Origin: Cymodocea nodosa | Taxonomy: Eukaryota > Streptophyta > Magnoliopsida > Alismatales > Cymodoceaceae | Assembly (NCBI GenBank): GCA_036874045.1 | Contig: CM072336.1 | Span: 13,139,001-13,203,000, forward strand | Direction: 5' to 3' | DNA: 64,000 nucleotides | Shown: piece after piece, positions 47,316-59,408 of the stretch | How the letters are laid out: each line of letters starts with the position of its first letter | How positions within the stretch are numbered: position 1 is the stretch's first letter | Program-made: the position numbers and the translations under genes | The notes under the pieces: model-generated | Seen by the model: the letters and a program-made list of their open reading frames with translations, nothing else | What the model was told of the DNA's origin: nothing | The model's database searches: none

Positions 47316-49535
47316 ATGAGGAAGATGACACCTGAGTTCTGGGAAAATGCAGTTGACACGTCAGAATTTCTTAAAGATTTAGAGGATTGGCACACGAGGT
47401 AGAAAATCAGAAATACAATGAGGGAAAAAAAGCTACAAAAGGTAGAATCTAACCTTTCTACTAGAGGAAAGTGTTAGTAGATTTGGGTATACAAATACCT
47501 CAAATAATGGAAACTAGAATCAAAGTTGCTACAGAAGTTGCTGTAAGCAGAGAAAAGAATCAGGCTAAATAACGAAGTTGCCCTAGAACTAATCCAACAT
47601 AAGTCCCGAATATGGTTCAAAAGGCGCATTGCTAGTTGTGCAAGGGGAGAAATTAGGCGGGAACAACAAAGGAAGGAAAATGAAGAACAAGAGGGATTGA
47701 CTACTGAAAGACCTATTCCTGAGGAACAGCAACCAAGACCTTCAATTCCACAACCAAGGTCGTTAGAAAGAGCAGCAATTTTGGGGCCTTCTACTAAGGA
47801 AGAAAGAAGAGAATTTCAAGAACTAGTTTAAATAGGAAAAGACCAAGGAGAACCAGAAGAATTGGTAGTAGCTATAACACATCCGGTGCAAAAAGAGGGT
47901 TGCAGAAAAGTTGAAAGCCCAATATAAAATCAAAGTGGAACAACATCAAGAAGCTACTGCTAGACCTACTGCAAAAGGAGTTGAAGCTGGTCCTTCGAGA
48001 CCAAAAATTATAGAAAAAGTTAAATAGGAAGAGCTAGTACTTGTGGCTCAAAGGCCTACAGAGCCTATTTTTGTAGATTTAATCTCAGAAGAAGAAGAGG
48101 AAGACCAGGTAAAATTAATCAAAAGAAGGAAAGGAAAAGAGATAGTGCCTGAATATCAAGAAGAGATTAAATCTAAAATACTAAGATTAGTAGGGCTTGT
48201 AGAGCCAATTTTTGTAAACCTGCTATCCGATTCTAAAGAGGAGTAGGAGCAGCAGTAGCAAGAGCAAAGAGAAGAAGAAAATAGTTTGAAACTAGTCTGC
48301 AGCTTGTACAAGCAGAAGAAACAGAAATTAGGGCAGAAGCTGATTTGCCCGTAACTCCATCCCAATCTGCCACAAAATTAGAAAGAATCGTGACATTGCA
48401 GATTGGTAGTCAGGAGGAAGAAGAAAAAGAAGAAAATGAACAAGAAGCTAAACAATTACATATGGAAAGAGATGGCTCGATAGATTCCACTAAAGAGCAA
48501 AGAACTCTTCAGCAAATTTTGGATAGTATTCAAGACAAAGTGGAGAGTTCTATCGGCTCACCATCATAGACAAAAGTAGAAGCAAAAATACAAGAATCTA
48601 TGGAGCATTTTCAGCAAGTTCAAGTTCAACATATGGAAGAGGAAGTTCAAGAACAAACCCCTCTAAAGCAACAAATTTACATTCCTGACCCAACTGAAAC
48701 AACAGTTCTAAATGAAGTACACTTTTGGAGTTAGGAAGCTTATAATAAATACCAAGAGATAAGGGGTTGTGATATCATTTACAGTAGACCAGTAAATTGG
48801 GACAGAATGCAAGAAATCAAAGATTTATTTGAGTTCCAAGGTCTACTGCAGTTTATTTCTCAAGAAAGAGGACATGCAGTATATGAAAATCTAGTGCCCT
48901 ACTTTTATGCAAATTTAAGAGAAGGAGAAGGAGGATTAATTTCTAATGTGGAGGAAGCTGATGTACAGATAACACCAGAGCTTCTCCACAACATTCTAGG
49001 ATTGAAGAATGAAGGACTAGAAATTCTGAAAAGCACAACTATAGTTGAGTGGACAGAACATACCATAAAGGATTGTTTAGCTATCAATCTTGGTGTGCCA
49101 TTATTAAATAGACTAAAGCAATTAAATGGTAAAGCACACATGATAGCTAATATTTTGATTAAGAATGTCTACCAACGACAAGGCCATGATATAGAACTGA
49201 GTCAATTTGTCAAATGAGCCACATATGCAGTTGTGAACAAAATTCAGATAAATTGGTCTGTAGTTTTTATATCCAAGCTGAGAATAGTGAAGAAGAAATT
49301 ATTTTATGGAGATTTGATTCCACTACTGATGGTGGACTATATCGATTTCACTAAATGGGCATCCAAAAGGATAAGATCTAGAACCATTTTAGTGAAAGAG
49401 TATAGAAATTATGCTGCTACAGAGATTGCTGAACCTTCTGGAGGAGTTATAGGAGCTGTAGAAAGGATTAACCAATTAGAGAACCAAGTAGAAAAACTTT
49501 AGAAGGAAGTAGATGAACTTAGGAGAAAAGATTAA
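47316..49535 (+). pseudogene. Plant-transposon-protein-like ORF (element H2)
   Basis: The ATG at 47316 (RKMTPEFWENAVD) and the stop at 49533-49535 are in one frame, with compensating frame changes between about 47450 and 48300. It keeps the acidic IFVDLISEEEEED and IFVNLLSDSKEE repeats, then EIKDLFEFQGLLQF, ADVQITPELLHNILGLKNEG, YQRQGHDIELSQF, NKIQINW and the C-terminal coiled coil. It is the plus-strand partner of 36421-38649. Confidence 0.8.
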
Positions 49536-50649
49536 ATTGTATTGTTCGTCTACTTGTATATATTTGTATGAAAAATATCTGATTGATTGTAATGTAAATT
49601 ATTCATATAAATGAATCTATGTTATTCAGATGTTTTTGTATTAGTATTGGAGAATGATGTAATGGATGAATTATCTTGAATATTATATAATTGTTTGAAC
49701 AAGATGCAAGATTGTTTAAAATATATACAAATTTTATGAATGATAGGATTAAATGCAAGATAATCGGTTAATGTTGAAAATATCTGCATGCTGTAGAGTA
49801 AAATATAAATTCTGCATAATATGAAATGAACTGTAAGTTAAATATTTATATAATGTTCAGATTCAAATGAGTTTAATGACATGTATTTAACTTTATTTAA
49901 GTTAACAGAATGTAGGAGAGAAAAATGTAGAAGTTAATACGAGGAGTAAGCTTAGAAGTTGCTAAGTGTTAATTCAACGAAGTAAGTTCATTGAGTTAAC
50001 CTTAACTCCACGAGGTTAATAATATAATATAAGGTCACTCCATTGAGTTATCTATAACTCAACGAAGTTAGTCCGTGGAGTTAACAACAATAACTGAAGC
50101 TTGTCCGTTGAGTTAACTGTAACTCAATGAGGTTAGTTCATGGATTAAGCTAAATAGTTATTCTTTTAGCCACAAACGAAACTTTGTAGATCTAGCGGTT
50201 ATTAAAATTTGAAATTAGAAGTGACACATGTACCCATAAAAATAGGAACCGCACTGCACATTACAAGACATGTTCTTGCAATGAGATTATTTGCTTTATG
50301 GACGTGCATTATAAATATAGAATAAAATGTTATTTATGAGTTACCAGCACTTTTGAAAGAAAAGGAACATCGTTAGGGAACTAGAAGAGAAGCAACTAAT
50401 TCAACTTTATCTGTCAACAACTATTTACTGAGTATAAAGCTTCAAACTAGTATGTAATTAATCTTCTGTTAGTTTACTTTATGTTAAGAGTTTATGAGCA
50501 CATGGATTCGTTGTCCTAGCACTAAATGATTAGTAAGAACACATACACAGGATTCTTTAACACAGAGATGTACTGAAGTATTTTCTGAATTAGACTTTAA
50601 CAAAATCCTTAGGGGTGTAGCTAACCTTTCTTTAAAAGATAACGAAGAT
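49536..50649 (+). other. Spacer between transposon-protein ORF and gag (element H2)
   Basis: No gene. A long motif array lies at 49972-50155 (GTTGAGTTAACCTTAACTCC, AACTCAACGAAGTTAGTCC, GTTGAGTTAACTGTAACTC). It is collinear with 35406-36420 of element E, inverted. Confidence 0.65.
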
Positions 50650-51843
50650 ATGGTTGCTCCAGTAGAGAAACCATTAGGGGAAATTCTGTATCCTAAATTA
50701 GTTGATGAACCTTCATGTATTCGATTGCCAAACTTTGAGGGAGATAGGTTTGAACTGAAATCTAATTATATTAGTCAATTGCCACATTTTCATAGATTAG
50801 AAAGAGAGGATGCCTATTATTTCCTTAGAGAATTTAACGAAGTTTGTCAAATGATGAAAATGCCGAACATGAGTATTGATGCTATTAAACTTAGATATAT
50901 CCCTCTTGCTTTAAAAGACACAGCTAAGAGATGGTTATATACTCTATCGCCTGATTCAATTTCTACATGGACTGAATTTTGCTCTGTTTTTCTAGAAAAA
51001 TATTATCTAACACATCAAATGATTAAAAAGAAGAAGGAAATATTAATGTGTAGCCAAAAACAGGGAGAATCATTTTGGATATATTTTGAAAGATTTAAAG
51101 ATTTACTAACTCAATGTCCACATCATGCAATGAGTAAAGCACAATTAATAGGTATAATTTATGAAGGCATAGATGTTGCAATGAAATCTTTATTAGAATC
51201 TACTTGTCAAAATAGATTTTTAAAACTGTATAATGAAGAAGCATGGGCATATTTAGAAAACTTTGCAAAAAGAACTGCATAGTGAGAAAACTCAACTAAA
51301 GCTATTATAGATAAAAGAATATTGCCAAGGGGAATGCATGAAATAGATTCAAGTACTATGCTTGAAGTTAAATTAATTGAATTAACAAAGAAAATAGAAG
51401 AGTTATCATTAAATCAAAAGCTAGTAGAAAAGAATGCAAACGTTAATGATTTAGATATTATTTATGCTAGAAATAAGAAAGATAACTTTGGAAATTCTTA
51501 TAACCCTAATTGGAGAAATCACCCGAATTTATCTTGGAGAAACAACAATTTTTAGGGAGGAGAAAATATAAATGACAAAAATATAAGTTATGAAGCTTTG
51601 ATTGAACAAGGATCAAGAATAGAGAAATTAGAAAAGATAATCCAACAATTAAACAATTGTTTGAATATTGTATTTGGAAATGCTGCAATTCAAAATGAAA
51701 ATATAAATAGAAATATACCCCCTAGACAGAAAGAATCAATGGAAGTTAGACCTACTAGAGGATTGCTAATGTAAGCAATACCTAATCCTATCAATAGAAC
51801 TGTTAATGAAATTGATACCTCCTTTAGGAGGGTAGCTGAATGA
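50650..51843 (+). pseudogene. Athila gag capsid gene, downstream of pol (element H2)
   Basis: One frame from the ATG at 50650 to TGA 51841-51843 (398 codons), interrupted only by in-frame stops (TAG 51280, TAG 51553, TAA near 51772). The first 210 codons are open and cover the capsid: LPHFHRLERE, KDTAKRWLYTLSPDS, SVFLEKYYLTHQM, WIYFERFKDLLTQCPHHAMS. They are followed by GMHEIDSSTMLEVK and NPNWRNHPNLSWRNN. It is better preserved than the element E copy because it lacks the 2-base loss. No zinc knuckle or protease follows. Confidence 0.9.
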
Positions 51844-52050
51844 AACAGTATAACTGAAGTAACTATGTATAATATAGTAATCAGAAAAAAAAAAAATTGT
51901 AAGTTTAATTATAGTTAATAGTATTATAGAGTTATTACTTAACTCAACGAACTTAGTCTGTTGAGTTATGACCTAACTCCACGAGGGTGTGAAGTAGCTA
52001 TGTTAATTGTCTCTATTAATTTTTGTTTATGTTATACAGAATCACAACAG
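51844..52050 (+). other. gag to F-box spacer, putative splice acceptor
   Basis: A motif pair AACTCAACGAACTTAGTC / GTTGAGTTATGACC lies at 51940-51972. The sequence TTTTTGTTTATGTTATACAG (52021-52040) is followed by the F-box ATG at 52051 and looks like a 3' splice site. This is inference only. Confidence 0.45.
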
Positions 52051-52988
52051 ATGGAATTGATGAAATTACCATTAGATGCACTAAGGGAAGTACTGAGTAA
52101 CCTGTCAATTAAAGATTTGTGCAGATTGTGTTGTGTATCAAAGGAAATCAAAGACTGTGTTAGAGAAAAATATTTTCATGGACTACAAGCTACAAAAATG
52201 ACTAAGATTAGAGATGGATTATTATGGAAGTCATTTAATCGTAGTTCAATCTACTATGAATATTTGAATATGGAAGAAACTGTTGGAATTCCACCCAATA
52301 CATTAAAAGGAATAGATCATATTATGGGGATGGATGAAGGATTAATTATATACAGGATTTATGCTTAAGTGTGTATAATTTTCTAAATAGATCTTGGACT
52401 GAAAATACTATGATATATTTAGGACAAAAATCATTAATTAATAACATGCATGTCATACTTGATGGATATATATATCTAGTCACAGATATATCAGTTGCAT
52501 TTAGATTTGATTTATATATAGTAAGCATAAACAGTTATGATGATTTTATAGAAATATTACCTATATCGAGTAATATAGCTAAACCACTGACTTTAGAATA
52601 CGATCAAATTCAATTGGGAATGTGGTATAATGAATATGATGATGCTACTTTATGTTTGATAAGATGGTGGGATGAATTGAAGAAATTTCAAATATGGATT
52701 ATGAAAGACCTAAATGAATGGAAGTAGGAAGAAGAATATATTGAAATAGATGTAGAAATAGAAACAACTACATTATCTTGGAACACAAGAGGATCCCTTT
52801 CTGCATTTCATTTCATTAATGGTAATACACTTATATTTAGTATTGATAACATACTACAAGTTTACAAGCTAAAAAGGAAAGCAAATTGCATTAAAATAGA
52901 ATTAATAGCAAGAAGAATTACGCTTAAAAAGTTTGCATAGACTGACACGTTTATTCCATTTGTTACTACTTTTCAATCATGTTTTTAA
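52051..52988 (+). pseudogene. Captured F-box / F-box-associated domain gene (element H2)
   Basis: The ATG at 52051 starts LPLDALREVLSNLSIKDL and CRLCCVSKEIKD, the F-box. About 260 bases are missing near 52355 relative to the element E copy, removing the NPITGEEW region and ending the first frame at 52368. The rest (YNFLNRSWTENT, LDGYIYLVTD, LGMWYNEYDDATLCLIRWW) is readable from 52371 and runs to TAA at 52986-52988 with two TAG stops. A copy with different damage at the same place in a second element shows that the gene was part of the element, not a chance insertion. Confidence 0.87.
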
Positions 52989-54750
52989 ACTATGATTCTG
53001 TGCTTTTAATGTTGTGTGTATTCTGCATTTTTTTTTTGAAAATAAAAATTTTAGTTTTAGTTTTATTCTATAAAAAAAAAGAAACACAAAATATCAATCC
53101 AGTTTGTTGGTATCTGTTCTAGGAAACCAATTGGCTTACTTGTGAGCCACCAAAGGCATAGGAGTTTGGGCTCCACACAAGACACTGATTTAACAAGTTA
53201 AATTGTTATTTTGTTATATACTTTGCTTTTATGTGTGAATGAAAAGTTTTTCAGAATCAAAAATCGGAAGATATTGAAGGAGATACAAAAGGATGAGGTA
53301 AGTAATTGATTACTTATCCTGAATTTACATTTCAACTAAGTTCATTGAGTTAGATGCTAAGTCAACAAAAAAATATTCATGCCTGCTATAATTACTGTAT
53401 TTATTGTAAAATCTTTTACATTAAGGATAATGCAAAATGTAGGTTTGAGGGGAGGGGAGGTAATTAAAGTAACAGCCATGTAATTTTGTTAATTAGAAGA
53501 ATTAGAATGGTATTGCAAAAGTTCTGTCTGTGGAAATTGAAATTTTTTTTTTTTTTGAACAAGAATTTGTTGTAACTATTAGATATTTGAAACTGTAAAA
53601 TTTTTAAGAACTGTAACCACTTGAATGCTATATTTATAATCTTATATAAGATGCTACAAATTTTATTATTCATACAAATCTAGATATAGTATCTTATGTT
53701 GTTGTTGAATTTTATGAGTTTAACAATTTCACAATTTTAAAATGAAATTAGAATGCTTAACTAAAACTTAGTAAATTATCTGAAATCCTGAAAGAGATGA
53801 AATGTTGATTTTTGGATTAAATGAAATACATATGATCAAGGATACATTTAATTTGATTGATTAAACTTGTAGAATGATTTATGTGTAGAGCTTATTAAAC
53901 TACAGAAAAAGTATGAGCTTATTGACATAGATTCATATTTTCAGTAAATAATAGAAGTAGGACTATATGAGATTTGTGTTTTATTGCATCTGTATTAATG
54001 AAATATATACATATACTGTGTTGAAAAGAAAAAAGAAAAAGAAAAAAAAGAGAGAAAAACTTTGAGAGTTTATTGACTTGTTTGATCACAAGCCTTTTGT
54101 ACTTGAGCAGATAGGTATGTAAGGATTGTTGACCCGAAAAAGGACTCTGAAAATCTAGCAACCTAAGATCCTAATAAGATATGAGATTGTTGACCGAAAG
54201 CTTGATACATGGGTACACTAGAAAGCTCTTGTATGATTCAAACTTGTCAAATTAACTTTTAAAATACAAATATGCATATACTGTTTTGAAAAAATACAAG
54301 TGTTTTGTGAAATACAAATATCTTTTGAATCGAGTATATGTTCTGTTATCTAAAATTACTGAAGTATGAATCTAGAATAGACTTTTGAAGTTGTTTATTT
54401 GAGATACAATTCTTTATTCTACTTGTCTTAATCATATTGAATTGGATTGTGTTTTGATTCGTATGTACTTGAAATTTATTTTGGAAATCATATTGGAAAA
54501 TTTAGGATGACAGATGTTGAAAAAAAGAACAAATGATAATATAATTAACACTTATGTGATGCTGATATATTTTGTATGTAATTTACATATATTTTAAGTA
54601 TATTTGCAGGTTGAAGAGGAGAAAACAAAGTTAAAATAGATTACTGAAACATATAGAAATCTGTATAGTAATCTAATTTATTATTTTGAAGAATAACTAG
54701 GTGAAGAATTAATTCTAGCACTTTAGAAAGACCAACTAATTAGATCTTAG
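52989..54750 (+). other. Athila element H2 3' untranslated region
   Basis: No gene. It contains GGATAATGCAAAATGTAGG then GGGGAGGGGAGG (53425-53460), a probable second polypurine tract, and a further short GTTCATTGAGTTAG motif at 53339-53352. It is collinear with 31204-32888 inverted. Confidence 0.75.
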
Positions 54751-54788
54751 TTTGCTAAGAGACTAGCAAAATTTAAGTATGGGGGAAG
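54751..54788 (+). other. Polypurine tract and hairpin (element H2)
   Basis: The hairpin is TTTGCTA (54751-54757) / TAGCAAA (54764-54770), followed by AGTATGGGGGAAG directly before the LTR start TGTTTAGAATG at 54789. Confidence 0.87.
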
Positions 54789-55903
54789 TGTTTAGAATGA
54801 AAAAGTACATAATATTAACGGTTAAATGATGGTTAATTGCATAATATTTAGCTTATCATATGAGAATTAAGCCATTATGTTATAATTGCACTATTATATG
54901 CTTTAATGAAAGAATCTTCATAATTTTAGGGAATTAATGTTAATTTAGTATATTTCTGAACTGTCAGTAAATTGCAGGCTGTGAAATTCTTAAGTATCCA
55001 AATTTTCTGTTATTTCAGAGAGTTATGTTTAATGTACTGGATAGTTATGTTTTAAAGAGTATTTTATTATTTCCTAAAGTACACTTGTTGAAACCATAAT
55101 TCATGACTTAAGTGGATTTTTGGTAAGTTATTTGTTAACTATCCGAAATGCATCTAGGCATTGGATAGTTAGGTTCGTAAGTGTATGAAATATTTGAACT
55201 TATTAAGTTAGAATTATGCACATGTTGAATTTAAACGCTTTTGTATATCACGTGAGATACACATGTTTAACTTGTTAAGTTAGCATAACTGTACGCGTTG
55301 AGTTACATGAATACACACTAAGGTAACGTGTTATGTTAGTAGCTCATTTCTTTATTGCATGTGTTTTATAGTTAAATCAACGAAGTAAGTCCATTGAGTT
55401 ATCTGTAACTCCACGAACCATTTAATTTCTAATATGCCACTATAGCGGTTACAGAAACAAGATGTTTGAAGGAAAACCACGATTGCACGTATCACACAGG
55501 AATTCACACGTGGAAGGGAGAAGAAATCACCATCGTTGATCTGAATGAAGGAAATCCAACCAATCATCTAAAGCAGAATTAGTTACTACTAAAGAAATAT
55601 AAAAGAAGAGGAGAAAAAATGAAGAAAGTGTGGTTGGCGATGTGTGGTAGTGTGTGTAAAGGTGGAGGACCGCGCTAACTGTAGGCAGTGTTGGAAGTTC
55701 ATTGAAGCATCCACACCATCACCAACAATTCACCAACATCACTAACATTACCATAATCACCAACCATTGGAGGTCTGTGAGGATACTTTCCTAATGTCGG
55801 GTTGATTCTGAGCCAAACACAGTGCCTGACAACCATTGTGAGGAGTGATCGCGTCGTGAGAAGGGAAGCCATTTTCACCAAGTATCGACTCATATCTCAG
55901 GAG
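54789..55903 (+). mobile_element. Athila LTR, 3' LTR of element H2, truncated
   Basis: It begins TGTTTAGAATG after the polypurine tract and is collinear with the inverted LTR at 3779-6043. It stops at 55903 (CTCAGGAG), about halfway through the LTR. It could pair with the 5' LTR at 23531-25145 if H1 and H2 were one element. Confidence 0.85.
55598..55605 (+). promoter_or_regulatory. Putative TATA box of Athila LTR (element H2)
   Basis: It reads TATAAAAG about 810 bases into the LTR, in the same context (AAAGAAATATAAAAGAAGAG) as the other copies. Confidence 0.5.
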
Positions 55904-56008
55904 AAATATTGCCTAGAACTCGGGTGTCATCTTTGTCATCGTGGACGAAATGGAACAGAATCGCTTTGATCTCTATTGTTTTAAGTTTTAAATGATTCTG
56001 CAGATAAT
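55904..56008 (-). pseudogene. Start of a plant-transposon-protein-like ORF, inverted scrap
   Basis: It matches the first codons and leader of the ORF at 38649 (GTGTCATCTTTGTCATCGTGG against GCGTCATCTTCCTCATTGTGG near 38610) in minus orientation. About 100 bases remain, between a truncated LTR and a copia LTR. It is a rearrangement scar with no coding capacity. Confidence 0.7.
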
Positions 56009-57446
56009 TGTTAGGACCCGAGTATTTTGATAATGCAAAAACCTATGTGACGAAACATATTGTATTTCACAGAAAAGTCAGTGCTACAAAAGATTAGAAG
56101 GTAGACAAATAGTTGTAGTTAATTCCAAAATGTGCTGCTATAAGCTACAGAAAATCAGACAGTTCTAGGCTTATGTATCCAGAAGAAAGTTAATCTTCGG
56201 TGAGTTACAGACTTAAGTATCTGAAGAGTTAATTTTAAGCAGCAGCAATACTATCGGACAATTAGATAAATAACTATCCAAAATCACAAAGCCTTCGAAG
56301 AGTTGTGAAAGACAGTTGGTTGAATGATCGGAAGGTTAAAGAGTTAACTATCCGAAAGCTCAAGAAAAATTGAAAAGTTAGAAAGGCTAACTATCCGAAA
56401 CTTAAGTCATTTAATTAACCACGTGCAGAAATCTAGAATAGTAGCTTAAAGGACTTTTCGGAGAGTTAGAAAGCTAACTATTCGAAATTTGAAGAATTTC
56501 GGTGAGTTACAGGTATAACCATCCGGAACTTAGGTTATCCTATTACGCACGTGCAGAATTAAATAGACAGTAGTCAGAAGCTTAAAAGAAAAATTGGAGA
56601 GTTACTGTAGTTAACTATCCGGAAGTCCAGAGCTTTTCGGTAAGTTAAAACTACAAGTCTCCGAACACTTGACACCTCACGCGAGTAACTTAAAATCCTC
56701 ACGTGACATAGACAATAGGATGTAAGTGAAGGTTCGGTAAGTTATAGATGCTTTTTGGTGAGTTATTAATATAACCATCCAAAATCAAAGAAAATTGGAA
56801 GGTTACTTACTAAACATCAGACAGAATGGTAACTTACCATATTTAGCAAATACTGTAGAATACATCGTTGGAAGAAAAATTTGATCGTTATAGCTTTTGG
56901 TATAAATATGAGAAGTTTAAGAGAAGATCAGATAGAGATAACAATCATACATTATACAATGAGCTACACATAATTCCAGATATACTCTCAAGTCTGCAAA
57001 TAGTCAAGTATACTCTTGAAGATTCACTGCAGAAAAGCTCCGTGTGCCAAAACTTTGATAGAAACATTTAAAGTTGTTGGTTCGTGAGTTAAAACCTGAA
57101 AAGTCATTGTTGGTTGAGAGCTTCAACCTGAAAGCTCGAGAAAGAAAGGTTGGCTATTGAGTTTATACCTGAAAGCTCTAAGTGTTGGTTCTTGCTTCAA
57201 CCTGAAAGCAAGTGTTGTAAGTATTTGACTACTTAGTGAAGCCCAAGTATATCTTGGGGGTGGACTAACCAAGTTGGTGAACCACCTAAAATTTGTTGTG
57301 TGTTATTTTCTTCATACTGTTTTGTTTACATTTAAGTCATTTCATCTCACTATTTTGTAGAATCAATTGATTCTAAGTTAAAAGAATTAAAACTTACACA
57401 CCTTTACCATTCACCCCCCTATCTAGTGAGCCTATCGATCCTAACA
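56009..57446 (+). mobile_element. Copia LTR, second family, 5' LTR
   Basis: It begins TGTTAGGA and ends TCCTAACA, a perfect 8-base terminal inverted repeat; 1438 bases. A primer site follows at once. The body has TAACTATCCGAAA, TTCGGAGAGTTA, CACGTGCAGAA and TTCGGTGAGTTA words, the same vocabulary as the Athila LTRs although the LTR as a whole is different. Confidence 0.92.
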
Positions 57447-57448
57447 AT

Positions 57449-57460
57449 TGGTATCAAAGC
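57449..57460 (+). other. Copia primer-binding site (initiator Met tRNA type)
   Basis: It reads TGGTATCAAAGC, one transition from the usual TGGTATCAGAGC, 2 bases after the LTR. Confidence 0.85.
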
Positions 57461-57497
57461 TTGGTTAATCTGTTATAAGATTTAACCATCTGGATTT

Positions 57498-59408
57498 ATG
57501 ACTCAATTTACTGAGGGACAAAACATCCACAGATCACCTCTATTTGGTGCTTCCAATTATAATTATTGGAAAAATAGAATGGAGTATTTCCTTAGGAGTT
57601 CTGAGTAAAACTTTGGAAGATTGTTGTTCTTGGAACTACACTTCCAACCAGTGATGTTCTGAATTGGTCTGAGGAGGATGAGAGAATCATCTAGTTGGAT
57701 GCTAGAGGGCTAAATGCCATATATTGTGCACTAACTGCTGAACAATATAATAAAGTATTTGTATGCGCATGAGGCTTGGAAAATCCTTCAAGTTACTCAT
57801 GAAGGTACAAGCCAAGTAAAGGATACTAAAATCAGTATTCTATTAAGAAAATTAGAATTGTTTAAAATGGATGAAAATGAAAACATAACTGAAATGTTTT
57901 CAAGATTCATTGAAATTTTAATAGTCTAAAAGGCCTAGGAAAGGAATTTTCTTCTCGTGAACAGGTATAGAAGATCCTGAGGAGTTTAACTGTTGAGTGG
58001 AAACAGAAATCCACATTTATCCAAGATTTCAAGGATCTCAACAATTACATAGTTGAAGAACTATTGGGCAATCTTCTGGCCCACGAAGTTCAAATGAAAG
58101 ACTGGAAAGAGCAAGGAGTTGTTGAAAAGAAAGCTGAGAAGAAAAAGGAAATAACATTTCCTTCAATAGAAGAAGCTCCAAGCTCAGATGATGATGAGAT
58201 CATGTTGTTGGCAAGGAACTTCAGAAAGTTCATGAAGAAAAAGAATAAGACCAGCTCCTCTAAAAGAACTATCCCTACATGCTTCAAATGCAAAAGGCAA
58301 GGACACATACAAACTTTTTGTCCATTTTAGATAGAAGAAGATCAGGAAAATAAGAAGAAGAGATGGAAGGACAAAAAGAAGATGACACTCAAAGCTACGT
58401 GAGATGACAGTAGTTCATCTGATTCTGAAGATGAAGCTGCAACAAATGTGTGTTTTGCAGCTCAAGAGGTATGCTCCACTTCTTCCTCTAGCTTAGAAGA
58501 TGAGCATGATGAAATAGATATTAATAGTCTTCTGTCTACTGTAGATAATCTCTATGTTAAATGTAGAGAATTTAAGTAAGAAATTAAAAGATTAAATAAT
58601 TGCTTAGAAGATTCTTTTGTTGAATTAGAAACAACTGTAGTTGATAATAGAAATCTGAAATCTAACTTGGATAAATATAGTTGTGATAACTATAAATTGA
58701 AAGAAGAAAATAAAATCTTATTAACTACAATATCTGATATGAAAAATATCATACGTAAATTTACTCAAAGTTAAAAAGGACTAAATAAAATTATAGGATC
58801 TCAACGACCAAATGGAAGTAAATATGGCCTAGGGTATGCTACACCACTGGAAGTACCTTATTGTGGTGGAATGATTCGATCATACAGAGATGGCACCACC
58901 ATGTTTGCCATCAAAAGAAGGTCATATCATATGTGGCTGCCAAGAGGCAATAGGTTTAATATTTTAAGGACTAACACGACTGGACCCAAGAAGATTTAGG
59001 TACCAAAAGCCTTAATTTCAGTATAAATTGTAGGATGACAAGGAGCTCCAAGCACGTACAACAAAATGGATTGTGGACAGTGGAAGCTCAAAGCACATGA
59101 CAAGTAAGAAAAGATTTCTTGATTTTGTTCAAAGTTTAAATTCAGGATCTGTTAAATTTGGAAATAATGAAAAGTGTAAAATTACTGCTATAAGAAATAT
59201 CACATCAGAAAATGGCATAATTGAAAATGTCTTGCATGTCAATGGAATAAAACAAAACTTATTAAGTGTAGGACAATTATGTGATAAAGGGTATACGATT
59301 TCCTTTACTATTGAAAATTGTTACATTATTAATCTGGCAACAAATGAAGTAAAATTTACTAGTTTTAGAAACTGTTCTATTTATACATTAATCTTGTTAA
59401 TTCCTTGA
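57498..59408 (+). pseudogene. Copia gag-protease of the second family, truncated
   Basis: The ATG at 57498 starts MTQFTEGQNIHRSPLFGASN, the usual gag opening, and gag continues with YWKNRM and HEGTSQVKDTKISIL in shifted frames. The knuckle CFKCKRQGHIQTFC (58280-58321) fits CX2CX4HX4C. A coiled-coil tail follows (58450-58780). The protease active site IVDSGSSKHMT lies at about 59070-59100 with an intact DSG (59076-59084). The protein stops near 59402, and integrase, RT and RNase H are absent. Many stops and frame changes occur. Confidence 0.88.

Noticed and set aside
56868-57071. Frame in the second copia LTR
   Set aside because: It falls inside the LTR with no similarity to a known family; LTRs of this type do not normally encode protein.
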